Positions 8,620 to 19,639 of a stretch of 64,000 bases of DNA are shown piece after piece; the stretch's first letter is position 1, and each line of letters opens with the position of its first letter. Source of the stretch: Candidatus Rifleibacteriota bacterium. GTDB taxonomy: Bacteria; Muiribacteriota; Ozemobacteria; Ozemobacterales; Ozemobacteraceae. Both the position numbers and the translations under genes were made by a program. The notes below the pieces were generated by a model. It did not search any database and was not told where the DNA came from. It saw only the letters and a program-made list of their open reading frames with translations. The stretch spans positions 1-64,000 of the forward strand of contig JADFYG010000005.1 in the NCBI GenBank assembly GCA_015233155.1, read 5' to 3'.

Positions 8620-10032
8620 ATGAGGAAATGGCTTTTCTGGATATGCCTTTTGTTGGTAGTGACCGCTATACCACTCGGCGGGTGGTTTCTGTATCGCCGA
8701 ATGCATAAACCGCCCCAATGGAAAACAGAAGAAATTGATCGCGGAGAAATAAAACAGGCCATATCCGCCACCGGATCTCTTGCAGCTCTCACAACAGTAG
8801 AAGTCGGGTGTCAAATCTCTGGCATACTCGCATCGGTAACCGCGGACTTTAACAACGTAGTCAAAGCCGGACAACAAATTGCTCAAATTGACCCATCAAC
8901 TTATGAGGCACAACTTCAGCAATCGACTGCAAACATTGAAAATGCCCGGGCCGCAGAACGAAATATTGCGGCCCAGGTTCTGAATCAACAGGCAATTCTT
9001 CTTTCCGCACGTGCCGACATCATGGTTCAAAAGGCCAATATCCGCAAGGCCGAAGTATCTTTTGAAGATGCAGTCCGTAATCAGAAGCGAACTGAAGATC
9101 TCTTCGCCCGAAATCTGGTCGCCGCCTCCGATCGTGATACGGCAACAAGCAACGCGGATGCCCTTGCTGCAGCCCTGGAAGCGGCCAAGGCCCAACTAGA
9201 ATCAAGCAAGGCAAAAGTATCCTCAACGGAGGCACAGATAGATGCCACTAAAGCCCAACTGGAAGGCGCTGCCGCCCAGATAAGGCAGATGGAAGCCCAA
9301 TGCAATGTTTCCAAAATAAATCTTGAACGCACTAAAATTTTTTCCCCCATTGACGGGGTAGTCATTTCACGTGCGGTAGACGTTGGGCAAACGGTAGCAG
9401 CATCCCTTCAGGCTCCCACCCTTTTTACAATTGCCAACGATCTCAAATTAATGCAAATTAATACAGCCGTTGATGAAGCTGATATTGGAAATGTAAAAGA
9501 AGGACAACCCGTAACATTTACCGTAGATGCATACCGTGGTCGCACCTTCCAGGGAACTGTTGGGCAAGTGCGACTTTCTCCGACGATCACTCAGAATGTG
9601 GTTACCTATTCCGTCATGGTAAATGTCAAAAATGATGACCTATCTCTGAAACCTGGAATGACCGCAAACGTTGAGATCCTGGTCGAGTCACACGCCGATG
9701 TGTTGCGCATTCCGACTCAAGCATTATTTTTTAAGCCCCCAGCAGATATGTTCGCGCGCAAGGGCAACCGAAAGCCTCACGAAAACGCCGAGGGTTACGC
9801 TCGAATCTGGACCATCGCTTCCGAAAACACAACTCCCGCACGATTGATGCCAATAGATATTAAGCTGGGGTTATCCAATAATACTCTTACCGAGATCATC
9901 GCCTCTGATGTTTCTCCCGGAATGCTGATCGTCACCGGAGAAAAAAAACCGGAAGATACTGCTGAAGACAAAGGGCCCAACAAGGGCTCATCAGGCTCGT
10001 CGGCTCTTCGCCAAGTCTCCCGCATTCACTGA
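8620..10032 (+). CDS. Periplasmic adaptor (HlyD / MacA family)
   Basis: 470 residues from the ATG at 8620; a TTG four codons upstream is possible and neither has a good ribosome binding site. Residues 4-24 form a single N-terminal membrane anchor. Next come the split lipoyl domain (VEVGCQISGILASVTADF), a long Ala- and Gln-rich coiled-coil hairpin (about 75-235) and the return lipoyl and beta-barrel domains (IFSPIDGVVISRAVDVGQTV, then TFTVDAYRGRTFQGTVGQV). The C-terminal membrane-proximal domain is near 350-450. The adaptor links the inner-membrane ABC permease to the TolC channel. A gap of only five bases separates it from the ATPase gene. Confidence 0.92.
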   Translation: MRKWLFWICLLLVVTAIPLGGWFLYRRMHKPPQWKTEEIDRGEIKQAISATGSLAALTTVEVGCQISGILASVTADFNNVVKAGQQIAQIDPSTYEAQLQQSTANIENARAAERNIAAQVLNQQAILLSARADIMVQKANIRKAEVSFEDAVRNQKRTEDLFARNLVAASDRDTATSNADALAAALEAAKAQLESSKAKVSSTEAQIDATKAQLEGAAAQIRQMEAQCNVSKINLERTKIFSPIDGVVISRAVDVGQTVAASLQAPTLFTIANDLKLMQINTAVDEADIGNVKEGQPVTFTVDAYRGRTFQGTVGQVRLSPTITQNVVTYSVMVNVKNDDLSLKPGMTANVEILVESHADVLRIPTQALFFKPPADMFARKGNRKPHENAEGYARIWTIASENTTPARLMPIDIKLGLSNNTLTEIIASDVSPGMLIVTGEKKPEDTAEDKGPNKGSSGSSALRQVSRIH

Positions 10033-10037
10033 GTATC

Positions 10038-10850
10038 ATGACAGCCTCCTCTGTTTTCGTTACACCTGACACGCCCACGAAACCACTTTTAGAAATTTCG
10101 GGACTTCACAAAACCTACTTCATGGATGGAGTTAGTGTTCGAGCTCTGCGCGGCATCGACCTTTCCATTTTCGCAGGCGAAATGACAGCAATCATGGGTG
10201 CCTCAGGATCTGGAAAATCGACTATGATGAATATCTTCGGATGCCTTGACCGACCAACTAAAGGACACTACAAAATAGAAGGGGAAGATGTTTCCAGACT
10301 CAGTCGCGATGCATTGGCCGCAGTTCGCAACAGAAAAATCGGTTTCGTTTTTCAGGGATTCAACCTTCTTTCCAGAACCAGTGCACTTGAAAATGTTGAG
10401 CTGCCCATGGTTTATGCTGGAATTCCGGCCGTGCAGCGTCACGAAAAAGCCATGGCTGCATTGGAATCGGTCAATCTTAAGGGACGTGAACACCATTATT
10501 CCAATCAGCTTTCAGGAGGCCAACAGCAACGCGTTGCTATAGCTCGTTCACTAGTAAACAATCCAGCTGTCATTCTCGCCGACGAACCTACAGGCAACCT
10601 CGATTCCCGCTCAAGCATTGAAATTATAGGAATATTTCAGGAGTTGAATCGCAAGGGAATTACCATCATAATCATCACTCACGAACCAGATATTGCTGAC
10701 TTTACGAAACGCAAGATTCTCATGCGCGATGGATTGATCGTCAGTGATAAAATGAATGATCGCCCACAAGATGCAGCAACAGTACTTCTTTCTATGCCCG
10801 TTCCACGCGACCCCGGTCTTGATGAAATCCAGGAGGTCGAAACCTCATGA
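10038..10850 (+). CDS. ABC transporter ATPase (MacB/LolD type)
   Basis: 270 residues. Walker [10 protein letters not shown] at 54-62, Q-loop near FQGFNLL, signature LSGGQQQR at 158-165, Walker B with catalytic Glu VILADEPT at 178-185, and the switch His in IIITHEP. This is the separate ATPase subunit of a type VII (mechanotransmission) ABC transporter; in E. coli MacB the same domain is fused to the permease, whereas here it is a separate chain. It carries a 20-residue N-terminal extension and a 40-residue C-terminal tail beyond the usual LolD length. The stop overlaps the permease start by ATGA, which indicates coupled synthesis of the two subunits. Confidence 0.95.
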   Translation: MTASSVFVTPDTPTKPLLEISGLHKTYFMDGVSVRALRGIDLSIFAGEMTAIMGASGSGKSTMMNIFGCLDRPTKGHYKIEGEDVSRLSRDALAAVRNRKIGFVFQGFNLLSRTSALENVELPMVYAGIPAVQRHEKAMAALESVNLKGREHHYSNQLSGGQQQRVAIARSLVNNPAVILADEPTGNLDSRSSIEIIGIFQELNRKGITIIIITHEPDIADFTKRKILMRDGLIVSDKMNDRPQDAATVLLSMPVPRDPGLDEIQEVETS

Positions 10851-12064
10851 GTTTCTGGTCAGTCCTAAAGTTGGCATTCCTGAGTCTGAATCGCAATAAA
10901 ACCCGCTCCTTTTTGACCGCTCTCGGAATTATCATTGGAGTAAGCTCCGTAATAACCATGGTAGGTCTTGGGCAAGGTGCGTATTCTTCTGTCCAGGATC
11001 AGATTTCAAAAATGGGCACCGCTTTAATCATGGTCGTTCCCGGAAGTCAATCTCGAGGTGGATTCATGGGGGGCATGGGAACCTTAACCACGCTTACCGA
11101 AGACGACGCTACAGCCGTTGGTCAGGAGTGTGAATCCATCAGAGACGTCTGCCCAGTTGTCCGAACATCAGCTCAAGTCGTATATGCCAGCCAAAACTGG
11201 AGTACGTCGATACAAGGAACCACCGATGCATTCCTCAAAGTCCGCGCCTGGAACATTGCGAGTGGCCGATTTTTGACTCTCCAGGAAGCCCGCGGGGGAG
11301 GAAAAGTCTGCGTGCTCGGGAAAACAGTCAGTGACAACCTTTTTGGAGATGTCGATCCGATCGGAAAAGTCATTCGCATTAAGAAAATGCCATTCGAAGT
11401 CATAGGCATACTGGAATCCCGTGGACAAACCGGAATGGGACAAGATCAGGATGATGTCATCATTGCACCACTAACAACAATTCAGCGCCGCATGATGGGT
11501 ATCACCAACCTCAACATGATAATGCTTTCAGCAACCAGTGACGAGGCCGTCGAAGCGGCTAAGAAAGAGATCACGCGAGTGCTCCGACGCCGACATAAAT
11601 TGCAGGATAAGGATTCTGAGGATTTTCAGATTCGTACGCAGGCCGATATGGCCGCCATGGCTGGCTCAACCCTCGGAATAATTGCTGCACTTCTGGGAAG
11701 TGTCGCCTCAGTCTCCCTGTTGGTCGGCGGCATCGGTATCATGAATATAATGCTGGTTTCAGTGACGGAACGAACTCGTGAAATAGGAATCCGCATGGCC
11801 ATAGGAGCCCGTGGCCGCGATATCCTCATCCAGTTTCTTATCGAAGCCATGACTCTCTCAGGCGCCGGCGGTGCTGTTGGTATTTGTATCGGCATCGGTT
11901 TAACCAACATCATCACCAAATTTACTGAGTGGCCCACCCTCATATCTCTTCCCGCCGTAGTCACCTCGTTCGTGTTTTCCGGTCTGGTCGGTATTTTTTT
12001 CGGATTATATCCCGCCTGGAAGGCATCAAATCTTGATCCGATCGATGCCCTGCGCTTCGAGTAG
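10847..12064 (+). CDS. MacB-type ABC transporter permease
   Basis: 405 residues. An N-terminal membrane helix (about 20-42, within FLTALGIIIGVSSVITMVGL) is followed by a periplasmic MacB_PCD domain (45-250) and a C-terminal FtsX domain with three membrane helices (about 275-300, 325-350, 365-390). The stalk-helix motif TERTREIGIRMAIGARGRDI sits between the helices, as in MacB, and couples ATPase movement to the periplasm. Together with the three preceding genes it forms a complete tripartite system for exporting a periplasmic substrate, such as a macrolide, lipopeptide or outer-membrane component; the substrate is unknown. No clear terminator follows the gene. Confidence 0.93.
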   Translation: MSFWSVLKLAFLSLNRNKTRSFLTALGIIIGVSSVITMVGLGQGAYSSVQDQISKMGTALIMVVPGSQSRGGFMGGMGTLTTLTEDDATAVGQECESIRDVCPVVRTSAQVVYASQNWSTSIQGTTDAFLKVRAWNIASGRFLTLQEARGGGKVCVLGKTVSDNLFGDVDPIGKVIRIKKMPFEVIGILESRGQTGMGQDQDDVIIAPLTTIQRRMMGITNLNMIMLSATSDEAVEAAKKEITRVLRRRHKLQDKDSEDFQIRTQADMAAMAGSTLGIIAALLGSVASVSLLVGGIGIMNIMLVSVTERTREIGIRMAIGARGRDILIQFLIEAMTLSGAGGAVGICIGIGLTNIITKFTEWPTLISLPAVVTSFVFSGLVGIFFGLYPAWKASNLDPIDALRFE

Positions 12065-12199
12065 CTCCTTCGGGCCCCTCAGTCCTGAAAGCCATTTGCG
12101 AAGTATGATCCGCACACACATTAGGGACATTTCTGACTAGCAGCACACCCTCGTCGTTTCATGACCGATGCCTTTTGAGTGTTTTTCCTTAAGCAGAGC

Positions 12200-12229
12200 T
12201 TGCATCAATTCTGCCGCATCTGTTACCAT
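12200..12229 (+). promoter_or_regulatory. Candidate promoter of the lipoprotein gene
   Basis: TTGCAT (12200-12205), an 18-base spacer and TACCAT (12224-12229), about 40 bases ahead of the start codon. Both hexamers match the sigma-70 consensus only in part. Confidence 0.4.
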
Positions 12230-12270
12230 ATTTATTCAAAGCCTATATTGAAGACCAAGGGGATAGTATC

Positions 12271-12948
12271 ATGCACTGTTTTCATTCATTTTCGCGCTTT
12301 TCAGCAATCCTGTTCCTGGCATTAGTGGTAAACATCCTGGGTCTTTGCGGGTGTATTCCGTTGCTCGCCGAATCTCCGTCCGAATCAACAGCGGCGAACG
12401 ATGTATTACTCCTCCATGAACCGACCCATTTTACAGACACCCAGACTGTTGCCGCTTCAGACTCAGACAGCGAATCCGAATTGAGTTACCGCGTTTCTAC
12501 AGCGCTTGCCCGCCTACAGGCCCGAAAAGAATTAAGAAAACAAAAAACATCCAAAATACACTCCCCTTCTAATATTCAGACTCCCATAGCAACAGAGGAA
12601 GAACCCAAAACCGAATTCTCGCCCGTTATTCAAAATCCCTCTCTCAAGCAACATACGAAGAAATCCTCATCAGTAGATCATTATAGCGAGAGACCTGCCG
12701 ATGAAGCAGTTGCTACAGAAATAACGGTAAAAAGTCCTGTGCCAGTTCACCAATCCGAGTTATCGAAATCAGTTCCGGCGTTTTCTCATGCTCTTTCGAA
12801 AATGGAACGGATGCGAGAAAATCGTTTAAAACAGGCACAGCAATTGAAGGTCATGCTCCCAAGTCAGGGAGGATCAATCGAAAATGCATCGAAGAGCCTA
12901 TATAAGATGAATCAGCATCTTCATGATCTTATCAATCGAATCGGATAA
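12271..12948 (+). CDS. Putative lipoprotein, function unknown
   Basis: 225 residues. The N-terminal hydrophobic segment (11-25) ends in a possible lipobox LCGC with the lipidated Cys at 28. The mature part is hydrophilic, with Lys/Ser/Thr-rich low complexity and two amphipathic helical stretches: one after residue 70 (VSTALARLQARKELRKQ) and one at the C-terminus, about 170-225 (SKMERMRENRLKQAQQ). I recognise no domain. It stands alone between the efflux operon and the tRNA cluster, with a plausible promoter just upstream. An alternative is an ordinary secreted protein, since position -2 of the lipobox is Cys. Confidence 0.6.
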   Translation: MHCFHSFSRFSAILFLALVVNILGLCGCIPLLAESPSESTAANDVLLLHEPTHFTDTQTVAASDSDSESELSYRVSTALARLQARKELRKQKTSKIHSPSNIQTPIATEEEPKTEFSPVIQNPSLKQHTKKSSSVDHYSERPADEAVATEITVKSPVPVHQSELSKSVPAFSHALSKMERMRENRLKQAQQLKVMLPSQGGSIENASKSLYKMNQHLHDLINRIG

Positions 12949-13080
12949 ATATTTTTCGAAACAAGCTCTTCCGACAAGCTAAGTCCTGCATTTTCCAAGA
13001 AACTATGAGGCTGGATACGACCAGTTTTTTCCACAAATAAGAAAACTATTGAACGCTTTCATCGCTGTTGAAAAATATAC

Positions 13081-13109
13081 TTGACTTCGACTTTGGCCTT
13101 TGCTATCAT
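13081..13109 (+). promoter_or_regulatory. Sigma-70 promoter of the seven-tRNA operon
   Basis: TTGACT (13081-13086), a 17-base spacer and TATCAT (13104-13109). Each hexamer differs from consensus at one base. The first tRNA starts 30 bases downstream of the -10 element. Confidence 0.8.
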
Positions 13110-13139
13110 GTCCCAGTTGCACTGCGTAATCGGTTGATC

Positions 13140-13212
13140 CGGGGCGTGGCGCAGTTGGTAGCGCGCTTGCCTTGGGCGCAAGAGGTCGCTGGTTCGAGTC
13201 CAGTCGCCCCGA
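13140..13212 (+). tRNA. tRNA-Pro (TGG)
   Basis: The cloverleaf folds with acceptor arms CGGGGCG and CGCCCCG and anticodon stem CTTGC/GCAAG around the loop CTTGGGC, giving anticodon TGG. The T-arm has GGTTCGAGTCC. The CCA end is not encoded. Confidence 0.96.
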
Positions 13213-13234
13213 TTGGAAATCCGGTGTATGTCGT

Positions 13235-13307
13235 GCGGGAATAGCTCAGTTGGTAGAGCGCCACCTTGCCAAGGTGGATGTCGCGGGTTCAAGTCCCGTT
13301 TCCCGCT
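13235..13307 (+). tRNA. tRNA-Gly (GCC)
   Basis: Acceptor arms GCGGGAA and TTCCCGC pair fully. The anticodon stem CCACC/GGTGG encloses TTGCCAA, giving GCC. The T-arm is GGGTTCAAGTCCC. CCA is not encoded. Confidence 0.96.
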
Positions 13308-13329
13308 CTCGTGAGGCCTTCCGGTCTCT

Positions 13330-13403
13330 GCGCCTGTAGCTCAGGTGGATAGAGCAACAGCCTTCTAAGCTGTGGGCCAGAGGTTCGAGTCCTCTCAGGC
13401 GCG
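13330..13403 (+). tRNA. tRNA-Arg (TCT)
   Basis: Acceptor arms GCGCCTG and CAGGCGC pair, with discriminator G. The anticodon stem ACAGC/GCTGT encloses CTTCTAA, giving TCT, which reads AGA and AGG. Confidence 0.96.
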
Positions 13404-13432
13404 CCGTATGTTCGGAGCGAATGGATTATCCT

Positions 13433-13505
13433 GGTGGGAGTAGCACAATGGTGGTGCACTAGCCTGTGGAGCTAGCTGTTGCGGGTTCGAGTCCCGTCTT
13501 CCACC
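13433..13505 (+). tRNA. tRNA-His (GTG)
   Basis: The anticodon stem CTAGC/GCTAG encloses CTGTGGA, giving GTG. Acceptor arms GTGGGAG and CTTCCAC pair. An extra G (13433) opposite discriminator C (13505) is the encoded G-1 identity element of tRNA-His. Confidence 0.96.
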
Positions 13506-13522
13506 CCGAACCGTAGTTTTTT

Positions 13523-13596
13523 GCGCTTGTAGCTCAATTGGATAGAGCAACGGACTTCGGATCCGTAGGCTGAGGGTTCGAATCCTTCCAGGCGCG
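13523..13596 (+). tRNA. tRNA-Arg (TCG)
   Basis: Acceptor arms GCGCTTG and CAGGCGC pair with one G-T. The anticodon stem ACGGA/TCCGT encloses CTTCGGA, giving TCG, which reads CGA. The body resembles the tRNA-Arg (TCT) two genes upstream. Confidence 0.95.
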
Positions 13597-13602
13597 TTAT
13601 AC

Positions 13603-13674
13603 GGGCCGTTAGCTCAGAGGCAGAGCACCTGCCTTTTAAGCAGGGAGTCGTTGGTTCGAGTCCAACACGGCTCA
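13603..13674 (+). tRNA. tRNA-Lys (TTT)
   Basis: Acceptor arms GGGCCGT and ACGGCTC pair with one G-T. The anticodon stem CCTGC/GCAGG encloses CTTTTAA, giving TTT. Confidence 0.95.
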
Positions 13675-13731
13675 TCTGGTGCCAGACGGTAATGTATTTG
13701 TTGTATTTTTGCTCTGCTTCACCGTTCCTAA

Positions 13732-13804
13732 GGGCCGTTAGCTCAATTGGTAGAGCAACTGACTCTTAATCAGTAGGTTGCAGGTTCAAGTCCTGCACGG
13801 CCCA
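13732..13804 (+). tRNA. tRNA-Lys (CTT)
   Basis: Acceptor arms GGGCCGT and ACGGCCC pair fully. The anticodon stem ACTGA/TCAGT encloses CTCTTAA, giving CTT, specific for AAG. It shares its 5' acceptor and D-arm with the tRNA-Lys (TTT) just upstream, which suggests a common origin. Confidence 0.95.
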
Positions 13805-13808
13805 CTCG

Positions 13809-13846
13809 AAAAGACCCGGTAATATTACCGGGTCTTTTCGTTTTTT
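13809..13846 (+). terminator. Intrinsic terminator of the tRNA operon
   Basis: A long inverted repeat (AAAAGACCCGGTAAT and its complement ATTACCGGGTCTTTT) with almost no loop is followed by CG and six T. It begins five bases after the last tRNA. Confidence 0.92.
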
Positions 13847-14005
13847 CTCAGTTCGTGGTATATTTTGTTTTCGTGATATGATGGTTCTCCCCTGCCCATG
13901 AAGTGCTCTACAATGTAAAATGAGACTTCCGGCCACATAATGTTGGCATATGTGAATATCCAATCTCTCGCACATTCATCGCGACCAGACGAAGGAATGA
14001 ATATC

Positions 14006-15466
14006 ATGACTCGGATTCTGCGTCCACACACACATCGGATCGCCTTATTTCTTTTTTGTATTTTTGCTTTAACCCCGATTCTTTGGGCCAGCTCTGCCAA
14101 ACTTCATATAGATGTAGGCTTGAATCATTTCTACAAGAAACGCTTCCTGGAAGCCTTTCGTGAATTTAAAGCCGCTGCAGAAGAGGATCCAAGAAACGCA
14201 GAAGCCCACTACAACATGGGCCGCGTGTACCGACTCCAGGGATTTTTAAAAGAAGCAGTCGTTGAATTTCAAACTGCTGTGACCATTGATCCAACGTATT
14301 CCGCAGCACGCCGAGAATTAGGAGAAATTGGTTCTCAAATAGAAGGTGATATCACGACGAAACTTAAAATAGAAGGCCAGGAGGAAGCTTTGCGACAGCG
14401 CATCGCCGAAGTTGGCACCAATGCGGCCGAAAAACGCGGACAAATACTCATGCAAAAAGGGGACTTGGGCCGCGCCATCACGGAATTTGAAGCGGCAGTA
14501 CAAAGCGATCCAACCAACCCCAAGTTGAACAAGGTCATCGGATTTCTTTATTATCGAACTGATAAATACGCTGACGCACTTGGGTGGTATGAGAAGGCGG
14601 AAAAATTCGCCCCAAGCGACGCCGAAATTCCTTATGACATAGGATTGATATATCTTAAGACTGGCGATACTGAGCGAGCCATCGAATCATTCAACGCATC
14701 GATAAGACTTTCCCCGGAACTGGTAAAGGCACAGTTCGGTCTTGGTGAAGCATATGAAAAATTGGGGCGATATGAAGATGCTGCATTTCAGTATCGGAAG
14801 TGCCTTGAGTTAAATCCAAATCTCGGCCAGGCACAGGATCGCGTTCGCGATATGGCGGCACATCTTGGTTTCACCTATTTTTCACGCGGATCTCTATATT
14901 ATTCACAAGGCGAATATCAAAAGGCTGAGGCATTATTGTCACTATCTCGACAATACGGATCACTGACATCACAACAACATCAGCAGGTGGAAGAAATGTT
15001 GACAGCATGCCGATATTGGCTTGGAAAGCAAAAGGCTGAAGCCGTCATCGAGGCAGGGCGCCAACAGACAAGAACCGAATCTTACATTAATAAGAATATT
15101 TCATTTGAAGATGTTATTCGCAATCCCAATGCCTACATCGGGGAAGCGGTTGAGTGGGAAGGCAAGGCAACTTTCAGCGACACTTCAAAGGGACACACGC
15201 GATACTTCATCAACACAAATCCTTCCGTAGACCCAAAATCGAACATGGATTACACATTCGGCGTTGTGTTTCCAGATTCACTTCCATCTGATCAACGCGT
15301 CAGCATCTATTCCCAAATACTTGTAAAAGGAAAGATCCTCGGTATTGAAAAGCTGCTGAATACCATTTCAAGTGTTCAGAGTTCACGCCAACAACCTATC
15401 ATTGAGGCGGCAGAAGTTACTTTCACACGAAAACCTTACTCCGACTCTCTCGTCATTCGCTACTAG
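14006..15466 (+). CDS. Exported TPR-repeat protein
   Basis: 486 residues from the ATG at 14006, which has GAAGGA nine bases upstream; an ATG at 13997 would abut that site. The signal peptide spans about 1-30 (RIALFLFCIFALTPILWA). At least seven TPR units follow between about residues 35 and 320, for example AEAHYNMGRVYRLQGFLKEA and AEIPYDIGLIYLKTGDTERA. The C-terminal 125 residues (from ISFEDVIRNPNAYIGEAVEW) look like a compact beta domain, possibly OB-like. TPR arrays bind other proteins, so this is probably a periplasmic or envelope scaffold; the partner is unknown. The gene resembles the partial TPR gene at 63251 in layout. Confidence 0.85.
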   Translation: MTRILRPHTHRIALFLFCIFALTPILWASSAKLHIDVGLNHFYKKRFLEAFREFKAAAEEDPRNAEAHYNMGRVYRLQGFLKEAVVEFQTAVTIDPTYSAARRELGEIGSQIEGDITTKLKIEGQEEALRQRIAEVGTNAAEKRGQILMQKGDLGRAITEFEAAVQSDPTNPKLNKVIGFLYYRTDKYADALGWYEKAEKFAPSDAEIPYDIGLIYLKTGDTERAIESFNASIRLSPELVKAQFGLGEAYEKLGRYEDAAFQYRKCLELNPNLGQAQDRVRDMAAHLGFTYFSRGSLYYSQGEYQKAEALLSLSRQYGSLTSQQHQQVEEMLTACRYWLGKQKAEAVIEAGRQQTRTESYINKNISFEDVIRNPNAYIGEAVEWEGKATFSDTSKGHTRYFINTNPSVDPKSNMDYTFGVVFPDSLPSDQRVSIYSQILVKGKILGIEKLLNTISSVQSSRQQPIIEAAEVTFTRKPYSDSLVIRY

Positions 15467-15507
15467 CATTATCTAAACTCATAATAGTCTTATGTTTTTT
15501 ATTCGAA

Positions 15508-16581
15508 ATGCCGATAGTCTCTTCAATGAAACGCCATATGCATTATTTTATTTATACCTGTCTTTCTCTTTTCCTGGCCTGTCCGGCAGGAATTTCAGCA
15601 GCTTTGAACGCGACTGTCACTCCACCGCTTGTTGAAAGGGTTGCGTCGGCAGCTTTTTCCCAAGCGCCGGCTTCGTCCGCAAGCTCCGCAGCAGCGATAA
15701 ATTTAGTCACGACATCCACCGGCGAGACAGAAGGCACGACCGAGGGGGGATTCGTGTTTTACAATCGCCAGATGATCACCGCCACACTAGGAAAAAATCG
15801 CCAGGTCCTGCTGACGTTCGATGACGGACCACATCCGATCAATACCCCATATATACTGGACGTTCTTAAACATCTCGACTTAAAAGCGATTTTTTTTGTG
15901 GTAGGAACTAATGTCCGGAAATACCCAGACATTGTCCGACGTATTTATGCGGAAGGACACACAATTGGAAATCACACTTTCTATCATCCAAATCTTTGCC
16001 ATTGCACTGAAGAACGCATAACAAAAGAAATTCGCGACACCAATGAACTCATTCGCCAGATTACCGGCATAAAACCGACGCTATTTCGCCCTCCATACGG
16101 TGGCATAAACCATCGGGTTCTCGAAACACTCAAGCAGGAAGGAATGAGCGTGATGCTCTGGAGCGTAGATCCAGGTGACTGGCGAAATCGCAATATCAAC
16201 AAAACTGTTGAAAATTTGAAACGTCAACTGGCATTCAATCATGGCGGTCGAGGCGGCATAGTCCTTCTACACGATACCCTTCCTTCGAGCGCTCACGCAC
16301 TTGAACCATTCCTCACAGCCCTGATTCAGGAAGGACTTCTCCCCACCGGGTTTGGACATACGCAACCACAAGGACGCAGATTCTGGGTCATGCGTGATCC
16401 TCAAATTACTCGCTGGCAGGAAACTTCCCCCACGTATCGGATAGAATTGTTTGGAAGCACCCTACTTTCTGGCATAGTCACCGGCCCCAAAAGCGACATT
16501 CCCTCTCCCATGGCCATGCTGAAGGCCAAAAAGTCAGGCGAATTCCTGAAAGTGATGCTTTCTCGAGGCTTTGCCAACTAG
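15508..16581 (+). CDS. Polysaccharide deacetylase (NodB homology domain), exported
   Basis: 357 residues; the ATG at 15526 is an equally possible start, and neither has a clear ribosome binding site. A signal peptide (about 10-31) and an Ala/Ser-rich linker lead into a carbohydrate esterase 4 domain (about 98-275). All five CE4 motifs are visible: TFDDGP (103-108, catalytic base and metal Asp), HTFYH (156-160, metal His pair), RPPYG (194-198), DPGDW (221-225) and LLHD (253-256, catalytic His). It should remove acetyl groups from N-acetylglucosamine in peptidoglycan or a surface polysaccharide. The 80-residue C-terminal tail has no domain I know. Confidence 0.93.
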   Translation: MPIVSSMKRHMHYFIYTCLSLFLACPAGISAALNATVTPPLVERVASAAFSQAPASSASSAAAINLVTTSTGETEGTTEGGFVFYNRQMITATLGKNRQVLLTFDDGPHPINTPYILDVLKHLDLKAIFFVVGTNVRKYPDIVRRIYAEGHTIGNHTFYHPNLCHCTEERITKEIRDTNELIRQITGIKPTLFRPPYGGINHRVLETLKQEGMSVMLWSVDPGDWRNRNINKTVENLKRQLAFNHGGRGGIVLLHDTLPSSAHALEPFLTALIQEGLLPTGFGHTQPQGRRFWVMRDPQITRWQETSPTYRIELFGSTLLSGIVTGPKSDIPSPMAMLKAKKSGEFLKVMLSRGFAN

Positions 16582-16703
16582 ACAGTTCATGGCAATGTCG
16601 ACACAAAACGCATACATCACAGCCAACATCTACAATACAAGCGTAACAAACAAGCATATTATACTCACATAATCAATAAAATCGCTTAATTATCAATTTT
16701 TTA

Positions 16704-17396
16704 TCAACTACACCGTAGCCATTTGATTATTTGATCTACATTAGCGAGATCGTCGATCGCCAGATCAGCGCCTGCCTCAGCTAACTCGCCTCGCGAAGTC
16801 GAACCCGTGGCAACGGCCAGGCTTCTGATGCCCCAAGGTCTGCACGCAATAACATCATGGACGGTATCACCAACCATGACCACATTTTTGGCCAGATAGG
16901 CTTTCCCCTCCTTAAGGCGACTAGCCCTTTCCATAGCGAATCTGACGAGCTCCGAGCGTTCGGCATGCTCACAGCCGAAGGCTCCAAAAGAAAAATACTC
17001 GCGAATCCCAAACCGTTGCAGCTTTATCTCGGCTCCTTCCCGAAAATTGCCTGTAACAAGACCAATCTGCACGTTCTTTTTTTTCGCAAGCATTTTCAGG
17101 AGATCTGGAATGCCTGGTTTCAAATGCCCCTTGCCGACGATTTCCTTTTTCAGGATTTCGACGTATAACTTTTTGAAACGCGACAACAGTTCTTTACTTG
17201 GAAGCGAGGTCCCATCTCGCTGACTAATCTGATAAAGAACCCTCGAATCGGTATTGCCTTCAAGAATAATTCCTTCAAGCCCGCGCATAGCACCTAGTAT
17301 TTCGATGGCCGCCCGTTCAAGCGCGAAATATCCGCTTCTTCCTGCTGAAAGTAATGTCCCATCTATATCGAAAAGAATCAGTCTATCTGCTGTCAT
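16704..17396 (-). CDS. HAD-superfamily phosphatase (phosphoglycolate phosphatase-like)
   Basis: 230 residues from the ATG at 17396, nine bases after AAAAGG; starts at 17405 or 17414 are also in frame. HAD motif I is LFDIDGTLL (nucleophile Asp10, acid Asp12), motif II is in GLVTGNF, and motif IV is VMVGDTVHDV. A helical cap lies between motifs I and II (about 15-85). The layout matches the Gph/PgmB-like group, which hydrolyses small phosphorylated metabolites such as 2-phosphoglycolate; the true substrate cannot be read from the sequence. The gene is single and points against its neighbours; next to it, on the plus strand, is the aldolase gene. Confidence 0.88.
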   Translation of the reverse strand: MTADRLILFDIDGTLLSAGRSGYFALERAAIEILGAMRGLEGIILEGNTDSRVLYQISQRDGTSLPSKELLSRFKKLYVEILKKEIVGKGHLKPGIPDLLKMLAKKKNVQIGLVTGNFREGAEIKLQRFGIREYFSFGAFGCEHAERSELVRFAMERASRLKEGKAYLAKNVVMVGDTVHDVIACRPWGIRSLAVATGSTSRGELAEAGADLAIDDLANVDQIIKWLRCS

Positions 17397-17505
17397 TTTT
17401 TTCATCCTTTTCAATCACGATTGTCAATACAATAAATAAAACGATGGCGTACCAAAAGCCAACGTTTATGTAAAATTTTCCAGTTTTTTTCTGCCGCCCG
17501 TCTAA

Positions 17506-19130
<1,625 letters not shown>

Positions 19131-19225
19131 CGTCCGTGAAATTATCGATGCAGAAAAATTTTCAGCTGCTGAAATTCAACCCTGTTTTGTCGGGTAACAG
19201 TTTGCCCTGAAAACGGAAGGAAGCA

Positions 19226-19639
19226 ATGGGAAGCGTCCGCTTTACACGATGGGGAAACACTCCGTGCCACTCTTTTGCCACCCCGGGAGGGGCAATGCCC
19301 TGGCAGGTCTGGATGTCCGATTCCCTGACGTTTTTGCCTTCCAATACTCCGGCCTCCCCGCCAGAGTCTATACTTTTCTCCTTCTCACCACTGGATCGTG
19401 ATCAATTTTATCTGAATGCATTGATCCATCTGGCTCATCTCCGTATAGAAACAGATAGCCCCGGAAATCGACTGGCCTCTTCTCTGAACCTTCGATTTAC
19501 AACAATTTATGGCGATGTTCCCGCAGTCCAGGATCATATTCTTCGCACTGCCGAAAAACAACTCCTGAATCTGGCTCGGAAAGCATTTGAACTCGCTCCC
19601 GAAGATCTTGATCCAGCCATAGCTGAGGTAATGAAATGA
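19226..19639 (+). CDS. Hypothetical protein (137 residues)
   Basis: The ATG is preceded by GGAAGGA at good spacing and the stop overlaps the next gene by ATGA, so it is probably a real gene. I do not recognise the protein. The first 50 residues are irregular and Pro/Ser/Thr-rich; the rest is helical, including an amphipathic C-terminal stretch (LRTAEKQLLNLARKAFELAP). There is no signal peptide or membrane segment. Coupling with the YbjN-like gene suggests that the two products act together. Confidence 0.6.
   Translation: MGSVRFTRWGNTPCHSFATPGGAMPWQVWMSDSLTFLPSNTPASPPESILFSFSPLDRDQFYLNALIHLAHLRIETDSPGNRLASSLNLRFTTIYGDVPAVQDHILRTAEKQLLNLARKAFELAPEDLDPAIAEVMK

Noticed and set aside
13059-13975. 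Minus-strand ORFs of 67-77 codons across the tRNA cluster
   Set aside because: They are read through tRNA genes on the opposite strand and have no coding character.
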